NCBI RefSeq assembly: GCF_030247185.1
Contig: NC_080571.1
Span: 211,726,880-211,790,879 of the forward strand
Length of the DNA: 64,000 nucleotides
From: Malaya genurostris
Lineage: Eukaryota > Arthropoda > Insecta > Diptera > Culicidae
Direction: 5' to 3'
Shown: piece by piece, positions 1-11,175 of the stretch
Layout: every line of letters starts with the position of its first letter
Numbering within the stretch: position 1 is the first letter of the stretch
Made by a program: the position numbers and the translations under genes
The notes under the pieces: model-generated
The model's input: only the letters and a program-made list of their open reading frames with translations
Databases searched by the model: none
Told to the model about the DNA's origin: nothing

Positions 1-614
1 TTAAGACACATGTCCAATCTTCAGGGCCGCCAAGAAAAAATTTCGACTTTTGAGGGACTGCTATATTACGGGCCCCTAAACATGAGAATTAAATAACATT
101 TTGAGCATGAAAATATCATCGAATCAAGAGTTTTTCAAATACATTATTTTAACAAAATAATGTAAAAGCCAAATATGTTTCGATTTTTGATATTTTGTTT
201 TGTTTAAAAGAATGAAAAAGAAAAACAATTTTGAATCTTCGAATTTTAGGGCCTCCTGAAATCAATGCGATATAAACAGGTTGTACAGACCACATTGCTT
301 GCTTGCGTTGGAAACCAAAAATTTGTAAATAGTTCGGTATGACTACATACATGAAAAATAAACATGCTTTGATTCAATGCCATCTAGTCCGAACGATGTG
401 ACAAAAGCAAGCACGTGGATTTTAGTTTTACTTGGCTTGCTGAAGCAAAGTTAACTCACTAACACAAAAGAGTTGTGCTTGCCTCACCTATTTCTACCAC
501 ATTGCCCTGAAATAGTCCGGGCCTGGAGGGATTCCTCTCTTTCTCCCTTACTCTCACATCGGCCCTGCCAAATCTTGGTATATAAAGTGTAGTGGAATTA
601 GAGTAAAACAATAA
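1..614. other. No gene recognised
   Basis: AT-rich sequence with only short chance reading frames. I see no splice-flanked coding segment, RNA gene or named repeat here. A TATA-like stretch lies near 590 but has no coding sequence attached to it. Confidence 0.5.
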
Positions 615-750
615 GAGAATTTTCTCGACAACCGAGACCATTTGACAGTTCGAAAAAGACTGGAACAAGTGTCAAAACTTGTCGCCAAGAAATCTAAGTT
701 AGTTCTTATGAAAAACGTTCAAATTAAGATGTACCAATTAGCTAACAATC
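615..750 (+). pseudogene. 3' end fragment of a DD37E-type transposase
   Basis: About 135 bp match the end of the transposase at 62880-63021 on the plus strand. The shared part encodes the C-terminal motif around LEKDWKKVSKLV and the following basic stretch. By eye, identity is about three quarters and the frame is broken. No terminal inverted repeat or catalytic segment is present, so this is a dead remnant of the same Tc1/mariner-group family. It is recognisable only by comparison with the better copy in this window. Confidence 0.6.
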
Positions 751-1056
751 GCGGGATAGAAAATTCTCTTCTACCGCGCTAGTCTTATAGTCACAGTTTA
801 TCGAAAATATTAAACATCAAACACATTCGTGTTATTTCCACTAAAACAACTAAACTAAATGTTTCGTTCATGTTTTCTGTAAAAGTCTTCCCTGGTTCAA
901 TCGATTGCGTTGGTTATAACGAACCTCGCACGAGTACAAAATGTTTACAATTTTTCATTTTATTGATCAATCAATGGTCTCAATAGGTCGAGATATTTCT
1001 TTCTGATATCAATTGAAACTTGTTATCTAAATCGGAAGGTCAGCTTAATTAATTTG
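751..1056. other. Intergenic, nothing recognised
   Basis: AT-rich spacer between the transposase scrap and the 3' end of the first cuticular-type gene. No coding or repeat signal was seen. Confidence 0.5.
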
Positions 1057-1062
1057 TTTATT
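1057..1062 (-). terminator. Poly(A) signal for cuticular-type gene 1
   Basis: AATAAA on the minus strand, about 105 nt beyond the stop codon of the gene at 1166-1692. It is the nearest canonical hexamer, so it probably sets the 3' end of that transcript. Confidence 0.5.
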
Positions 1063-1165
1063 CATAAATACTCAATTCATACACTTATTCACAAATTTTT
1101 GTTCCTTTATGAAAATTGAACACAACTCATTTCGTCACACACACCACTCTCAACTCCTCGATCTC

Positions 1166-1692
1166 CTAGTGTTTTCGAGGCTTGATATGTAAGGTCACTG
1201 GAACAGGCTTTTCGACAAAGATCTTTTTCTTCACGTAAACTGGATAAGGCTTCTTAATATGAACTGGGAATGGTTTCGGAACTTCAACGTATTCCTTTTT
1301 TACAACAGGAACTTCTACTGGGACTTTATATGGAACCGGAACAAGTCGATCGACGGGAACGTGAATTTTCTTCTCCACGTATACCGGAACTTTCTTTTCG
1401 ACTATCACAGGAACCTTCTTTTCCACTATCACTTTTTCCACTTTAGTAGCGTGATGGCGACGATGGCGATCACCGGACCGTTCCCAATCAGGATGATAAT
1501 CATCGTAGTAATCTTCTAGTTCCGAATGATGGTGTTTATTGACCGACCTCTCCCGTTGATGCGGTGACCGTACGGCAGCACATGCCGCCAGCGAAATTAG
1601 CATCGGTATTATGATGAGATCCTGTATAACCGAGAGGAGTTATAAACAACACCTTTACGAAAACTCTCATCTCTTGAAAACCTTACCTTCAT
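1166..1692 (-). CDS. Secreted Val/Pro/Lys-repeat protein, cuticular-like (gene 1)
   Basis: Two exons: complement(1687..1692) encodes only Met-Lys, followed by a 65-nt intron (1622-1686, GTAAGG donor, TATACAG acceptor) and complement(1166..1621). The spliced product is 153 aa. It begins MKDLIIIPMLISLAACAA, a clear signal peptide visible only after splicing, so the Met at 1603 is not the start. After a short His/Asp/Arg-rich stretch (about residues 25-57) the body is built from VEKKVPV-type units (about 60-95) and then VP/PY/KP-rich units to the C terminus. The Val-Pro and Pro-Tyr richness resembles the low-complexity proline-rich cuticular proteins (CPLCP) of insects, so an extracellular structural role in cuticle is the likely function. 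No Rebers-Riddiford chitin-binding consensus is present. A TATA box and initiator lie upstream. The genes at 23851-24364 and 39759-40956 are paralogues. The splice structure is well supported; the cuticle role is inferred. Confidence 0.85.
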
Positions 1693-1732
1693 GATTTCTC
1701 AACGAGTATTAACTTGAACGGAGGCAACACAC

Positions 1733-1769
1733 AACTGCTTAACAGCAAAACTTTGTCTACAATTTTATA
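1733..1769 (-). promoter_or_regulatory. Core promoter of gene 1 (TATA plus initiator)
   Basis: On the minus strand TATAAAAT occupies 1769-1762, and a GCAGTT initiator-like element sits at 1738-1733, about 33 nt downstream. This is the spacing expected for an arthropod RNA polymerase II core promoter. It predicts a 5' UTR of about 44 nt before the ATG at 1692. Confidence 0.65.
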
Positions 1770-1948
1770 CCAAAGATTACCGAATGCGATTATACGCGTT
1801 TTACTCACAAGGCAACACCCGTGGAATCGAGACTCGATACGCCAACGGCCAACGAATCAGTCAAATAAAAGCATCACCATCTGTCACGTGTCGAAGTTAC
1901 CGCATCGCATGCATCTCAGTCCCGTCATAACACTGGAACATTCCGCTC

Positions 1949-1969
1949 ACCCAAACGTGCAGACGTGAC
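1949..1969 (-). promoter_or_regulatory. Upstream ACGTGCA-containing block of gene 1
   Basis: The plus-strand sequence AAACGTGCAGACGTGAC lies about 215-235 bp upstream of the predicted start site. Related blocks stand upstream of the two paralogous genes (24523-24541 and 41149-41167). The match in gene 1 is the weakest of the three. It contains the RCGTG core recognised by bHLH-PAS factors, but binding is not shown. Confidence 0.35.
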
Positions 1970-2462
1970 CACCCAGGCAAGGAAAGGTTCATTTCCACCG
2001 ATCTGTAGCGTTATGAACGTTGATCGTTTTCCATTGTGAATGGGAGAGATATTATGCTGGTGCTTTTGACGATGGCTACTAAATCGGCTCACGGTCGAAT
2101 CGTCTCAAAACAAGGTAATTAAAGGAGACTGTTTGAGTTTTATTCAGCGAGATTTTTACAGTTTTGAGTGTAAACAAATCGAACAACATTGTGTTTCACG
2201 TTACAGAATGCAATAATGTGAAGAATACAATGAAAAGCAATTTAATGTAACCTTTGCTGATATTTGTTTGCTGAGTGCTTGTTTTAAAATATAAAGAAAA
2301 TGAGCACAATGGGTTCGAAATAAGATTGTCCTTATTTTTCTGAAAACTGTTATCAAAAGCTTTTACCGTAGTTCTACTACTAACTGTTTAATGCTTTTTA
2401 TTTGTTTATTAATTTTTTGGTTCGACAAACAAATGTAAACTACAGAAAAAATACAATGTTTG
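1970..2462. other. Intergenic, nothing recognised
   Basis: Sequence upstream of gene 1 with no coding or repeat match that I can support. Distal regulatory sequence for gene 1 could lie here. Confidence 0.4.
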
Positions 2463-3013
2463 GCAATTCTTATACAGAAATGTTATGCAATCACTGTGAA
2501 AACTGACTCTCGAACGGCGGCCCGAAGGGCCGAGTGTCATATACCGTTTGACTCAGTAGTCGTGATCACAAAATGTTCGTGTATATGCGTGTATGTGTGT
2601 TTATGTATGTGATAAATAATGTCACTCGATTTTCTCAGAGATGGCTGAATCGATTCTTACAAACTCGGATTCAATTTAAAGGTCTTATGGATCCATAGAT
2701 CGCTGTTGAATTTTATCCTGATACGAGTTCCGGAATTACAAGGAATTATGTGCAAATTTATGAGTAAATGCGCACTCAATTTTCTCAAGATTTTTTTACC
2801 CGATTTTTACAAACTAAGAAGCAAATAAAAGGTGTTGAAATTCTTTGAAAAGTCCCTGAAAAGTTGATCACGATCCGACTTCCGATCAGGTATTACAGTG
2901 TGATTAGTGAAAATGTTCAATTTCATGAGTATTTTTTCACAAGCGATGGCGAAACGAGCTGCACATTTTTCTAAAACTTGTTGCTAAATTCATCTAGTTG
3001 GCAGATCTTGTTA

Positions 3014-3373
3014 ACATTTAGGGGTTTTTTTTAGTTCGCACAAAAAATCACATATTTTATTTCAGCTTTCTTCACGTTTCGAAAGGCAAAACGTGAAGAA
3101 AGCTTAAATAAAATATGTGCTTTTCTGTATAAACCAACAAACCTTTAAATGTTCACACTCTGCGGCGACCAGTAGTCAGTCGTCACTCGTTTTCGTTCTA
3201 GCCATCAGAAAGGATATATTGCATATCGGTGCAATATCCAAAAAGTCGTTACATAAATAGTGTAAACTTTGCGTCTGCTTAGCGGTTCAAATTTAACTGT
3301 TAGGCGGAGATGACAGATCAATTTGAACTGCTTTAAGCACTTATGAGCCGAAGGCGAAACGTGAAGAAAGCTT
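3014..3373 (-). mobile_element. 360-bp unclassified insertion with 11-bp target duplication
   Basis: AGATCTTGTTA stands directly on both sides (3003-3013 and 3374-3384), a probable target-site duplication inside family A copy 1. On the minus strand the insert ends in a short A-rich run, which would suit a retroposon. Its start (CTTTCTTCACGTTTCG) recurs inside it as part of a hairpin. There is no reading frame and no tRNA-like box. I cannot name the family. Confidence 0.6.
3049..3119. repeat. 33-bp hairpin inside the 360-bp insertion
   Basis: Arms 3049-3081 and 3087-3119 are inverted repeats with about two mismatches and a 5-nt loop. The arms include CTTTCTTCACGTTT and TAAAATATGTG. A further copy of part of the arm lies at 3357-3373. 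Confidence 0.85.
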
Positions 3374-3841
3374 AGATCTTGTTAGTTAGTGAATGTATAA
3401 AACTACTTTGGAACTACTAGTCTTCGGTTTTCGCTGCCGAAAGCACCGATAATAGTGAAGAAAAGCTCCAAAAACGGAACTCACTTCGATTTCTCAGCAA
3501 CGGTTAACCGATTTTCACGAATCATGATTCAAATTGAAGCACTTATTGTTTTGAAGGATATTGTGCAATTTCATCCAATTCCGACTTCCGGTTCCGAAAT
3601 TACATGGCGATGAGTGTCGAAACATTCAAATCGTCATTCAAAATAACGATGAAAAACTGGTATGCTTTCATAGGGTAAAGTGTGTTCAAAATTGTACACC
3701 GTAATTTAGAGCGACGATGCAAAAAAGGGTAAAATTCTTCTAGATTTGGCACAAAACTGATTCTAGATTTGGCACAAAACATATTTTGACATCAGTTTTC
3801 GATATATTGTAGAAAAATTACATTTTTATCCATTTCACTGA

Positions 3842-4909
3842 TTATATTGAAGAAAATCCTAGTTTCTGTGAAACGCTCGCAGTTTGGACTTGGCGTTCTT
3901 CATTGAATTCTGCACAGTTACTTTTGTGACTTTCCGGGTGGCAGCTGTCCAGTTTTTTTAACTCCTGCATGTTTTGGGACACTGTACCTTCCCTCCGAAA
4001 GTGCCGCTTGACAATTGCCCAATACCTTTCAATTGGCCGAAGATCCAGGCAGTTCGGTGGGTTGATGTCCTTTTCCACGAATTGTACAATATTTTTTGAC
4101 AACCACTGTAGAACGGAGTTGGCGTATTGGGCTGAAGCCAAATCCGGCCAGAAAAGAGGAGGAGCCTTATGCTTTCTGTACAGTGGCAGCATTCTCTTCT
4201 TCAAACATTCTTCCTCGTACACCTTGGCGTTAATTGTGCCCTTCGTGAAGAAAATCGACGACCGCAAACCACAGGTACAAATTGCTTGCCAGACCAACAC
4301 CTTCTGTCCAAACTTTTCCATCGCCACCGTGGTATCAGCGTCGTCCAGGTTCTGGTACACCGATTTTGTATAATATTGTGGTCCGGGCAGCGCTCGAGAG
4401 TCTTCCTTGGCGTAGGTTTCGCCGTCGATCATAATGCACCCGTCTTTATTCTGTAGAATCCGGTTATACAGTTTTCGCGCTCTTGTTTTGGCCTGAGCTT
4501 GCTGTACCAGGGACTTTTTCGGCACCTTCTGTTTCTTGAACGTTTTCAGGGAGTTCCGAACTTTGATCCGTTCAATCATCCCGATGCTGGTGTTGAACTG
4601 CTTGGCCAAATCCCGCGTCGAATCCGATGGGTTTTTTCTGATGTACTCAAACACTTTTAAGTCCCGGCCGGGCTGGCTGGGACCCGTTTTTCTACCGGAT
4701 TGGGGCAAATCCTTCATGGAAAGGGTCTTACCGAACTTCACGATAACATTTTTGACACTGGTGTGGTGCACTTTCACCCGTTTTGCAATTTCGTTGTACG
4801 TGACACCACTTTCTGAACACCAAGTGTGCAGAATTTTCTTTCGCGTTTCCGGATCAATTCGACTCATCATTGGACCGATAAACCGTAACGAAACCAATCG
4901 TTTGCGCAT
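3842..4909 (-). pseudogene. DD37E Tc1/mariner-group transposase, near-complete
   Basis: A 355-aa reading frame. Residues about 20-60 form the first helix-turn-helix of the DNA-binding domain and residues about 85-120 the second. The catalytic triad is visible: D162 (IMIDGETY), D256 (FWPDLA) and E294 (RPIERYW), with 37 residues between the last two. That spacing defines the ITmD37E group, described from mosquitoes. The enzyme would cut and paste its own element at TA sites in the nucleus. After about residue 320 the frame departs from the family pattern. A shift at a run of seven A residues (near 3957, minus strand) separates the basic C-terminal tail, whose own stop would be at 3859-3861, so the copy is probably inactive. 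I could not identify its terminal inverted repeats. It sits inside family A copy 1. A second, more damaged member lies at 62068-63156. Confidence 0.85.
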
Positions 4910-5429
4910 CTGTTATTGACATGTAAACAAACATGTCACCGCAAAATACGCTGCAAAAAATTAAGCCATTTCAGAGTAATAACTGTTTGAATGTTGCTAA
5001 CTACTTATCGATACACTCCTTATTAGTAACTTACTAAACGAACCGACTCCGGCTATAGTGGTTCCAAGTTCCCGGTTCCAGAAGAACCGGAAATAGTGAT
5101 CAAAAACTCTAAAACGAGACCCACTTAATTTTTTCAGAGATAATTTGATCGATATCTATAAACTTAGGCTTAAATAAAAGCGTATAGTCTCATAGGTTAC
5201 TAATTAATTTCATCCTGGTCCGACTGTGTTTGATCATTTAGAATGAATTCTTATCAACTGGACATAACTGTTTACAAATTGAGAGGTTATGTTGGTTCAT
5301 GCCCAAAGAAAGTTTCTTCTTTTATTCAAGATTGAAAAAATTTCTTGACAGAATCTTTTAATTGTATTTTTGAAAATATAAGTAAAATGAGAACGGCATC
5401 ATTACATCACTAGGTGGATTAAAAAAGAT

Positions 5430-6640
5430 TTTTATATATACCATTCATTATTTTCTCGATTTGATTCACATTTTCGACTCGGATCATAAATATTTCACTG
5501 AGAAAGAAGTTATTCCGATGACGTTCGTTGGAAATAATGTCGTTTATTAAGTGCAGTATTGTAGCTTTACGGCGTTCTTCGAATGTTTGTGAGTTTATGA
5601 GCATGCAACGCGCTACATATGATGAAAGAGGAAATGTAGCCCAGTTGACCCCACGAAGCGTTCTTCGTGAACGACCGTGGCCGTGTTTTATAAAAAATTT
5701 CCTTGAAATTATGACTGAAATTTTGAATGAGCCCTGACATACCATTTGCTTTAGGGAGAATTATATTAAGGAGCAAGACTCTTTGCAAGCGTATGAGTAA
5801 TGCCAACAACGTGTGCGTAAAAACAAATTCCGGCGCTTCTTTTCGTGATTTTACTCAATAAATTTTCCATATGGTTGTAAAATAAACCAATTGGTAACCA
5901 TACTGCTTAAAATTGCAATTCAAGAAAAGCGAAAATCTTAGTCTAAAACTCTTCCGTTTTCCTTAAAACTGCTCGAGAAAAATTATTTCAGTTTCAGCTT
6001 ACTTCCACTGACACATTTGATTAGCAACAAACACAATCCTATATGGATTTCCTCTTGCAGAAATTATTGAGATTTACATACCTTCTATAAGAAAACCCGA
6101 CAAAGGAACCTTTAATTCAACACGCGCTAGGCAATTGATATGGAATGTTGTCGTAAAACTATTTATTTTTTCGGAAAACTGCTTTTGTAACAGAAAATAT
6201 TTAGTTTTGTTTATTTTGTGTTTCGCAATCTAATACAAATGCATTGAAGCAGTGTTGCTAAACTTTTTATTAGGGAAATAAAATCTACATTCATAAAATG
6301 TAAGCAATTTTCCATCAAACGTTGGTGAAAAATTGATCAAAACTGATATTTCATCCAAGATGTCAGGCTTAACATTCATTTGAGAATGAATTATTGTCAA
6401 AAAAGATTGTTTGAATTTCAATCGTGCAACCCACTTTGATAAACTCGGTGCACTGCATATATGAATACACAGATCTATGGCATACGTACCAAATAAAATG
6501 TACGTAATACACAAATTACCAACACAAGTTAACTTGGTTTACTCTTGATCTTTAAAATGCTTCACAAAAGTAAGTTTTGAATCTAAAACTACTCCTAGGT
6601 CTCTTACAAATTTACATTTTTCCACTGTTTGGTTTCCTTA
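5430..6640 (-). pseudogene. LINE reverse transcriptase C-terminal remnant
   Basis: On the minus strand 6630-6544 reads KCKFVRDLGVVLDSKLTF, the typical post-palm motif of Jockey/CR1-type reverse transcriptases. Further on, 5800-5450 reads a segment around LSSYVARCMLINSQTFEERR, which resembles the C-terminal end of such proteins (arginine- and leucine-rich, EERRK motif). The intervening 700 bp is not recognisable and the frames differ. I interpret this as one decayed 5'-truncated LINE on the minus strand. It could also be two separate scraps. Confidence 0.5.
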
Positions 6641-7099
6641 ATATATGTTAAAAGAAGGTGCAATGAATTTTCTACTAAATGATACTAAATTACATTAATT
6701 AACGTTTATGTGGAGTAAGTTTTTTTTGCATAAAAAATTAAATACTAGCCTTATTTTTTGATTTTCTCAGCATCCTTTCTTTAATTTTCTCAGCATTTCT
6801 TATAAGGTTGTAGTATGACACGAAAAGATGCATAAATTCCTATCAGAATCGTATCAATCAAGCTGATGTAATCTTCTCAATACGTTGTTTTGATGTAATA
6901 ACGTGTGATTTATTTGCAGTATTTCTCGAAAACAGCAAACTATGGCATTTGATGTTCAGTACGTCTAAACATTGAGATTGTTACAATTCTTTTTTTTTGC
7001 TGTGTAGAGAAAGGCAAAACTTATACCCATACTCGACCCGAACTCGAGATTAATTTTTGCATCCAAACCCGAATCCTACCCGTACCCGGTAAAAAAATA
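6641..7099. other. No gene recognised
   Basis: AT-rich spacer with poly(T) runs. No supported coding segment. Confidence 0.45.
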
Positions 7100-8310
7100 A
7101 AACCGGTTTTAATCCACCTAGTGGTGTAATGATGCCTTTCTCATATCAATCATAATACTGTGGTATTCTTCAACATAATTTTCTTTGATACTTGAAGGAA
7201 AAAGCGGAATGAGTACCGATTGGAGCAGTTTTGATGTTGGTTTAGAATTTTTTAACGTTTTTTGTTTCGTCCCTTTGAAGTGATGATTCGGGAACCGGAA
7301 GTTGGATCCGTATAAAATTCAGGAATTCTGTATGGGACCACAGGACCTTTCATTTGAATCTAAGTTTGTGAAAATCGGTCACATCATCGCTGAGAAAAGT
7401 TAATAAGATCCATTTGGGAGAACATAATCCCTAATGCCTCCGGAATCGGAAACCGGGAATCATAATAGCCGGAATAAGTTTTTTTTGCCATCTACTGATA
7501 ATGATTATCAAATGGAGTAGTCTTGAGACCAGTTTAGAAATTTTAGAAGGGTTTGTTTTGCCCATTTAGGTGATGGTATGAAATTTTTAACACACTTTAC
7601 CCTATGATTTCGAAACCGAAAGTCAGATCCAGAAAAAATCAGAAGTTCCGTATATAATCATAAGACCTTTAATTTAAATCTAAGTTTGTAGAAATCGGTC
7701 ATGCCATCTTTAAGAAAAATTAGCACAGATATTTTTATTATTTTGCACATTTTCCCCATAACTTCGGAACCGAAAGTCATAATTCAAAAAAATTGTAATT
7801 GATAATAAAACCTATCATTTGGATCAAAGATTATGAAAACCTGGTTCAGTCGTTTCTAAGAAATTGGAATGATTTCCTGTTTGGAGTACACGATCACTTT
7901 TTTTCGATACTTCCGGATTCTGGAACGAAGATCTGCTATACCCAATATCAATATATTTGGTCATCAACGAATCAAATCTGTCCAATTCAAGAATTTTTCG
8001 GCTATTTGAATGTATTTAACGGAGTTTTCCCTATCATGTATAACAACACCTACCTAAAAATGCCATTTTTATTTCTATTTGTCTGTAATTCCGGAACCGG
8101 AAGTAGTATCCCGATGAAATTTGGTAGGATTGTATGCGGTTGTAAGACCTACGCAAGTGAAAATTGGATAAGCTGTCTCTGATAAAATCGATTGCACGCT
8201 TTGAGTTCATTTAGCACATTTTACCCCGTAACTCCCGAACCAGAAGTGGGATCCAGATGAAATTAAATAGCAATTTATGGGACTACAAGGCCATTAATTG
8301 AGTGAAAATT
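7100..8310 (+). mobile_element. Dispersed repeat family A, copy 2
   Basis: It starts with the family A left end (AATCCACCTAGTGGTGTAAT near 7111, then GCCTTTCTCATAT) and continues with at least four degenerate repeats of the CCGGAAGT / CCTTTCATTTGAATCTAAG / AAATCGGTCA unit at roughly 200-300 bp spacing. The usual right end is missing. Small reading frames here, including one of 127 codons at 7799-8182, run across these non-coding repeat units and are not genes. Confidence 0.7.
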
Positions 8311-8317
8311 GAGTGCT

Positions 8318-8635
8318 TGTGTTGTTATTCTACGTGAAGTAGAAATACTTCTACAGGTATGTAGTGATTTTTTTTTTAAAATAGGTGGTTAGAAACTTCC
8401 ACAGCCAGACGGGGATCCAACTCCTCATATTGAAAATGGCTCAACAATGGTCCTCTATCTGCCGGGTTTGTTGAACGAAAAAAATGGCGCCCGGTTCGAA
8501 TCAAAATCGGCAAACGAAAATCCTGTCTGCGGCTCCCGTTGGACGATTTGTTGGACATTCATCGGACCAACGGTTCCACGAATTGGACCAACGGAGCACT
8601 TCCATTGGGCGTTTTTTTCTTAGAGGGCGACCAAT
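8318..8635 (+). mobile_element. Dispersed repeat family B, copy 1 (partial)
   Basis: Matches the copies at 57682-58160 (opposite strand) and 60555-61176. Shared blocks include CTGCCGGGTTTGTTGAACGA and the end CTTAG preceded by a poly(T)-rich stretch. This copy lacks the other terminus. No coding capacity. Confidence 0.7.
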
Positions 8636-8740
8636 ACCAGTTGAGGTCGGGTTTCGAGTACAAATACCCGAAACTCGACCATCTTTACACTATGGAGTAA
8701 TAAATCACCAATAAAACCAATGCACTACATTGCATTGCAA

Positions 8741-10659
8741 TGCACTATGGTCCGAAACGGGAAATTAGCGTGACAAAAATTTTTTCACTATTAAATATTA
8801 GTTTTTTGTAGTTGGCGTCTTCACAAAAGTTGTTTGTAATCAAATGGCGCTCCTTTTGATGGTAAAATTTACTAGAGTGGTCCACATTTAGATTGAAATC
8901 TGAAATCTAACTTTCTCAATTCAACTCAAAAATGATTTTGTTGTACAGTAAAGTTGTAGAAAATTTTATTGCGAGCAACTATGTTGAAAAAAGCACCTCT
9001 CTAGCTCTTCATTTGATCGAGTTACATCAATTTTCCCGAGTAAAAGTAGGGTGGCTCCCAAAAAATCACCTGTTTTGTTCTAACTTTTTTGTGAAACGTT
9101 CTATGGAAAAGTTGTCTCCAGAAGAATTGTTGAACTAATCATTGCGCACAATTTAGCTCAACCAATCTTTTTCAAAGGAGCTACCAGTAAAAAGTTATGA
9201 TTGTTTTTTCATCAAAAACTAGTCAAGCTCCAAATATCAATATTCATTAGATGCCAGATCGATGAAAATGTATCCTATGCGGTTCCTGAAAGGTCAAAAT
9301 ATAAGTAAAAATTTAAGAGAAAATTGAAAAGGTGTTATTTTTTTAACTTATTTAAATTAGTTTTAAAAATACCCTGAAAAAAAAATCAAAAATATTTCAT
9401 AACTCTTAAACGCCTTAACGTATCAACATACTTTCTTGAGCAAAATAATAGTATCAAATTAGTTCTACAAATGTTTCATACATTGTTCTTTCGAGAAATG
9501 AGACACACAAAAACTACAGCCGAAAATAGATTTTTTGTTAGTCAAAGCACTTCCTGAAACCAAAAAAAAAATCATTAGTTTGTAAAAAGTGTAGAATGTA
9601 TTTATTCGAACCAAAACTCATTGTGCGTCGTCTTCCGGTTTCTACAGGCTATTCGGTACACAAGTGGTTAAAAGTGGATAAAACTATTTGCATTTTACTA
9701 ACTTGCACCAGCTTGTTGGATTTGTTGTCAAGATCATGAAAATTTCTGTTCATAAATTTATCATGGCCAACTAGTTCGGAATAACCATATTACACAGTAT
9801 CTCTAATCATCAGTTGCTCAAACTCAATTGAACTACTTCATACTTATTTTGGTAATAAATGAATTAAAATTGTTTTGCAATCTATTTTCGGCTGTAGTTT
9901 TTGTGTGTCTCATTTCTCGAACGGACAATGTATGGAATATTTGTAAAACTAATTTGATACTATTATTTTGCTGAAAAAAGTATGTTGATAAGTTAAGGCG
10001 TTTAAGAGTTATGCAATATTTTTGAGTTTTTTGAAGGTATTTTTAAAATTAATTTAAATGAGTTAAAATAATAACACCCTTCCAATTATCTCTTAAGTTT
10101 TTACTTATATTATGACCTTGCAGGAACCGCATAGGATACATTTTCATCGATCTGGCATCTAATGAATTTTGAAGCTTGACTAGTTTTTGATGAAAAACAA
10201 TCATAACTTTTTACTGGTAGCTCATATGAAACAGCTTGGTTGAGCCAAATTGTGCGCAATGATTAGTTCAACAACTCGTTTAAAGACAACTTTTCGATAG
10301 AGCGTTTCACAAAAAAGTTAGAACAAAAAAGTGATTTTTTGGGAGCCACCCTACTTTTACTCGGGAAAATTAATGTAACTCGATCAAATGAAGAGCTAGA
10401 GAGGTGCTTTTTCCAACATAGTTGCGCGCAATAAAATTTTCTACAATTTTATTGTACAACGAAATCGTTTTTGAGTTCAATTAAAAAAGTTAGATTCCAG
10501 ATTTCAATCTAAACAAGGACCACCTTAGTAATTTTTTCCATAAAAAGGAGCGCCATTTGATTACAAACAACTTTTGTGAAGACACCAACTACAAAAAACT
10601 AATATTTAATAGTGAAAATATTTTTGCAGCGCTAATTTCCCGTTTCGGACCACTGTGCA
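8741..10659. mobile_element. Long foldback element with ~790-bp inverted arms
   Basis: The left arm (8743-9533) and right arm (9879-10657) are inverted copies. By eye they are about 90-92% identical over nearly their whole length, around a 345-bp spacer. The ends are TGCACTATGGTCCGAAAC on the left and the reverse complement of TGCACAGTGGTCCGAAAC on the right. No transposase frame lies in the arms or spacer; the longest frames are under 80 codons. This is the architecture of a foldback or long-TIR non-autonomous DNA transposon. A target-site duplication could not be fixed with certainty. A transcript through it would form a long hairpin RNA. Confidence 0.85.
9534..9878. other. Spacer of the foldback element
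   Basis: Unique AT-rich sequence between the two arms, with no reading frame of note. Confidence 0.6.
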
Positions 10660-10929
10660 ATGTGTCATCCAATGAACACGGACACACACAAAACTAAAAT
10701 TTATTGGCAATATCATAATCCGACAGCTTTGGATCTATTATGATCCTTTTCCACATCTTCAAACGTAGCTTCCGGTTCTTAGTTGCACTGCATTGCTTGC
10801 TGTGATCCTGTCGATCAATAGTATACCGCTCATGGGAATGTTTGAGTGTTTAAAATAATATTCGTTTCGAAGATTCGATATGTGTGTGTGTCCAAATAAT
10901 TAATGATTCAAGCTTTAGTCCGAAAAAAA

Positions 10930-11175
10930 ACATTTCCGGTAATCTGATGAGGGTTCAGCAAATTGGGAGTTTTCAATTCTGCTTTTGAGTTTAATCCTGG
11001 ACTTTCGATTCCTGATTAACAGGATAAAATTTTTAAATGAATGACTCGACTTTCTCAGATACCAAAATTTGAACCAATTTTCTGAAATAAAGGTAAAAAA
11101 ATCTGAAAACGAACTTGCATCTATTTCTCATATTAGAGACTATGAGAAAAGCATCATTACACCACTGGAAGAATT
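10930..11175 (-). mobile_element. Family A fragment, copy 3
   Basis: Carries family A internal units and ends with the reversed family end (GAGAAAAGCATCATTACACC). Copy 4 begins 45 bp further on in the opposite orientation, so the two copies meet head to head. The ~270 bp before it (10660-10930) holds nothing recognised. Confidence 0.6.

Larger units (their letters stand above)
2463..5425 (-). mobile_element. Dispersed repeat family A, copy 1, interrupted
   Basis: The ends match other family A copies in the window. The left end carries the block TGCAATCACTGTGAAAAC with a GGCCCGAAGGGCC-type hairpin (near 2490-2535). The right end carries the reverse complement of AATCCACCTAGTGGTGTAAT (5387-5425). 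Between them are degenerate units containing CCGGAAC..GGAAG and GAAAATCGGTTCAGCCAT-like segments. The copy is interrupted by an insertion at 3014-3373 and by the transposon carrying the gene at 3842-4909. No protein-coding capacity is seen, so it is probably non-autonomous. Confidence 0.7.

Noticed and set aside
3049..3119. CRISPR-like or bacterial terminator hairpin
   Set aside because: The host is clearly eukaryotic, the hairpin is one unit in a transposed insert, and there is no spacer series.
7799..8182. 127-codon plus-strand frame
   Set aside because: It runs across degenerate family A units that also occur elsewhere in non-coding copies; not a gene.
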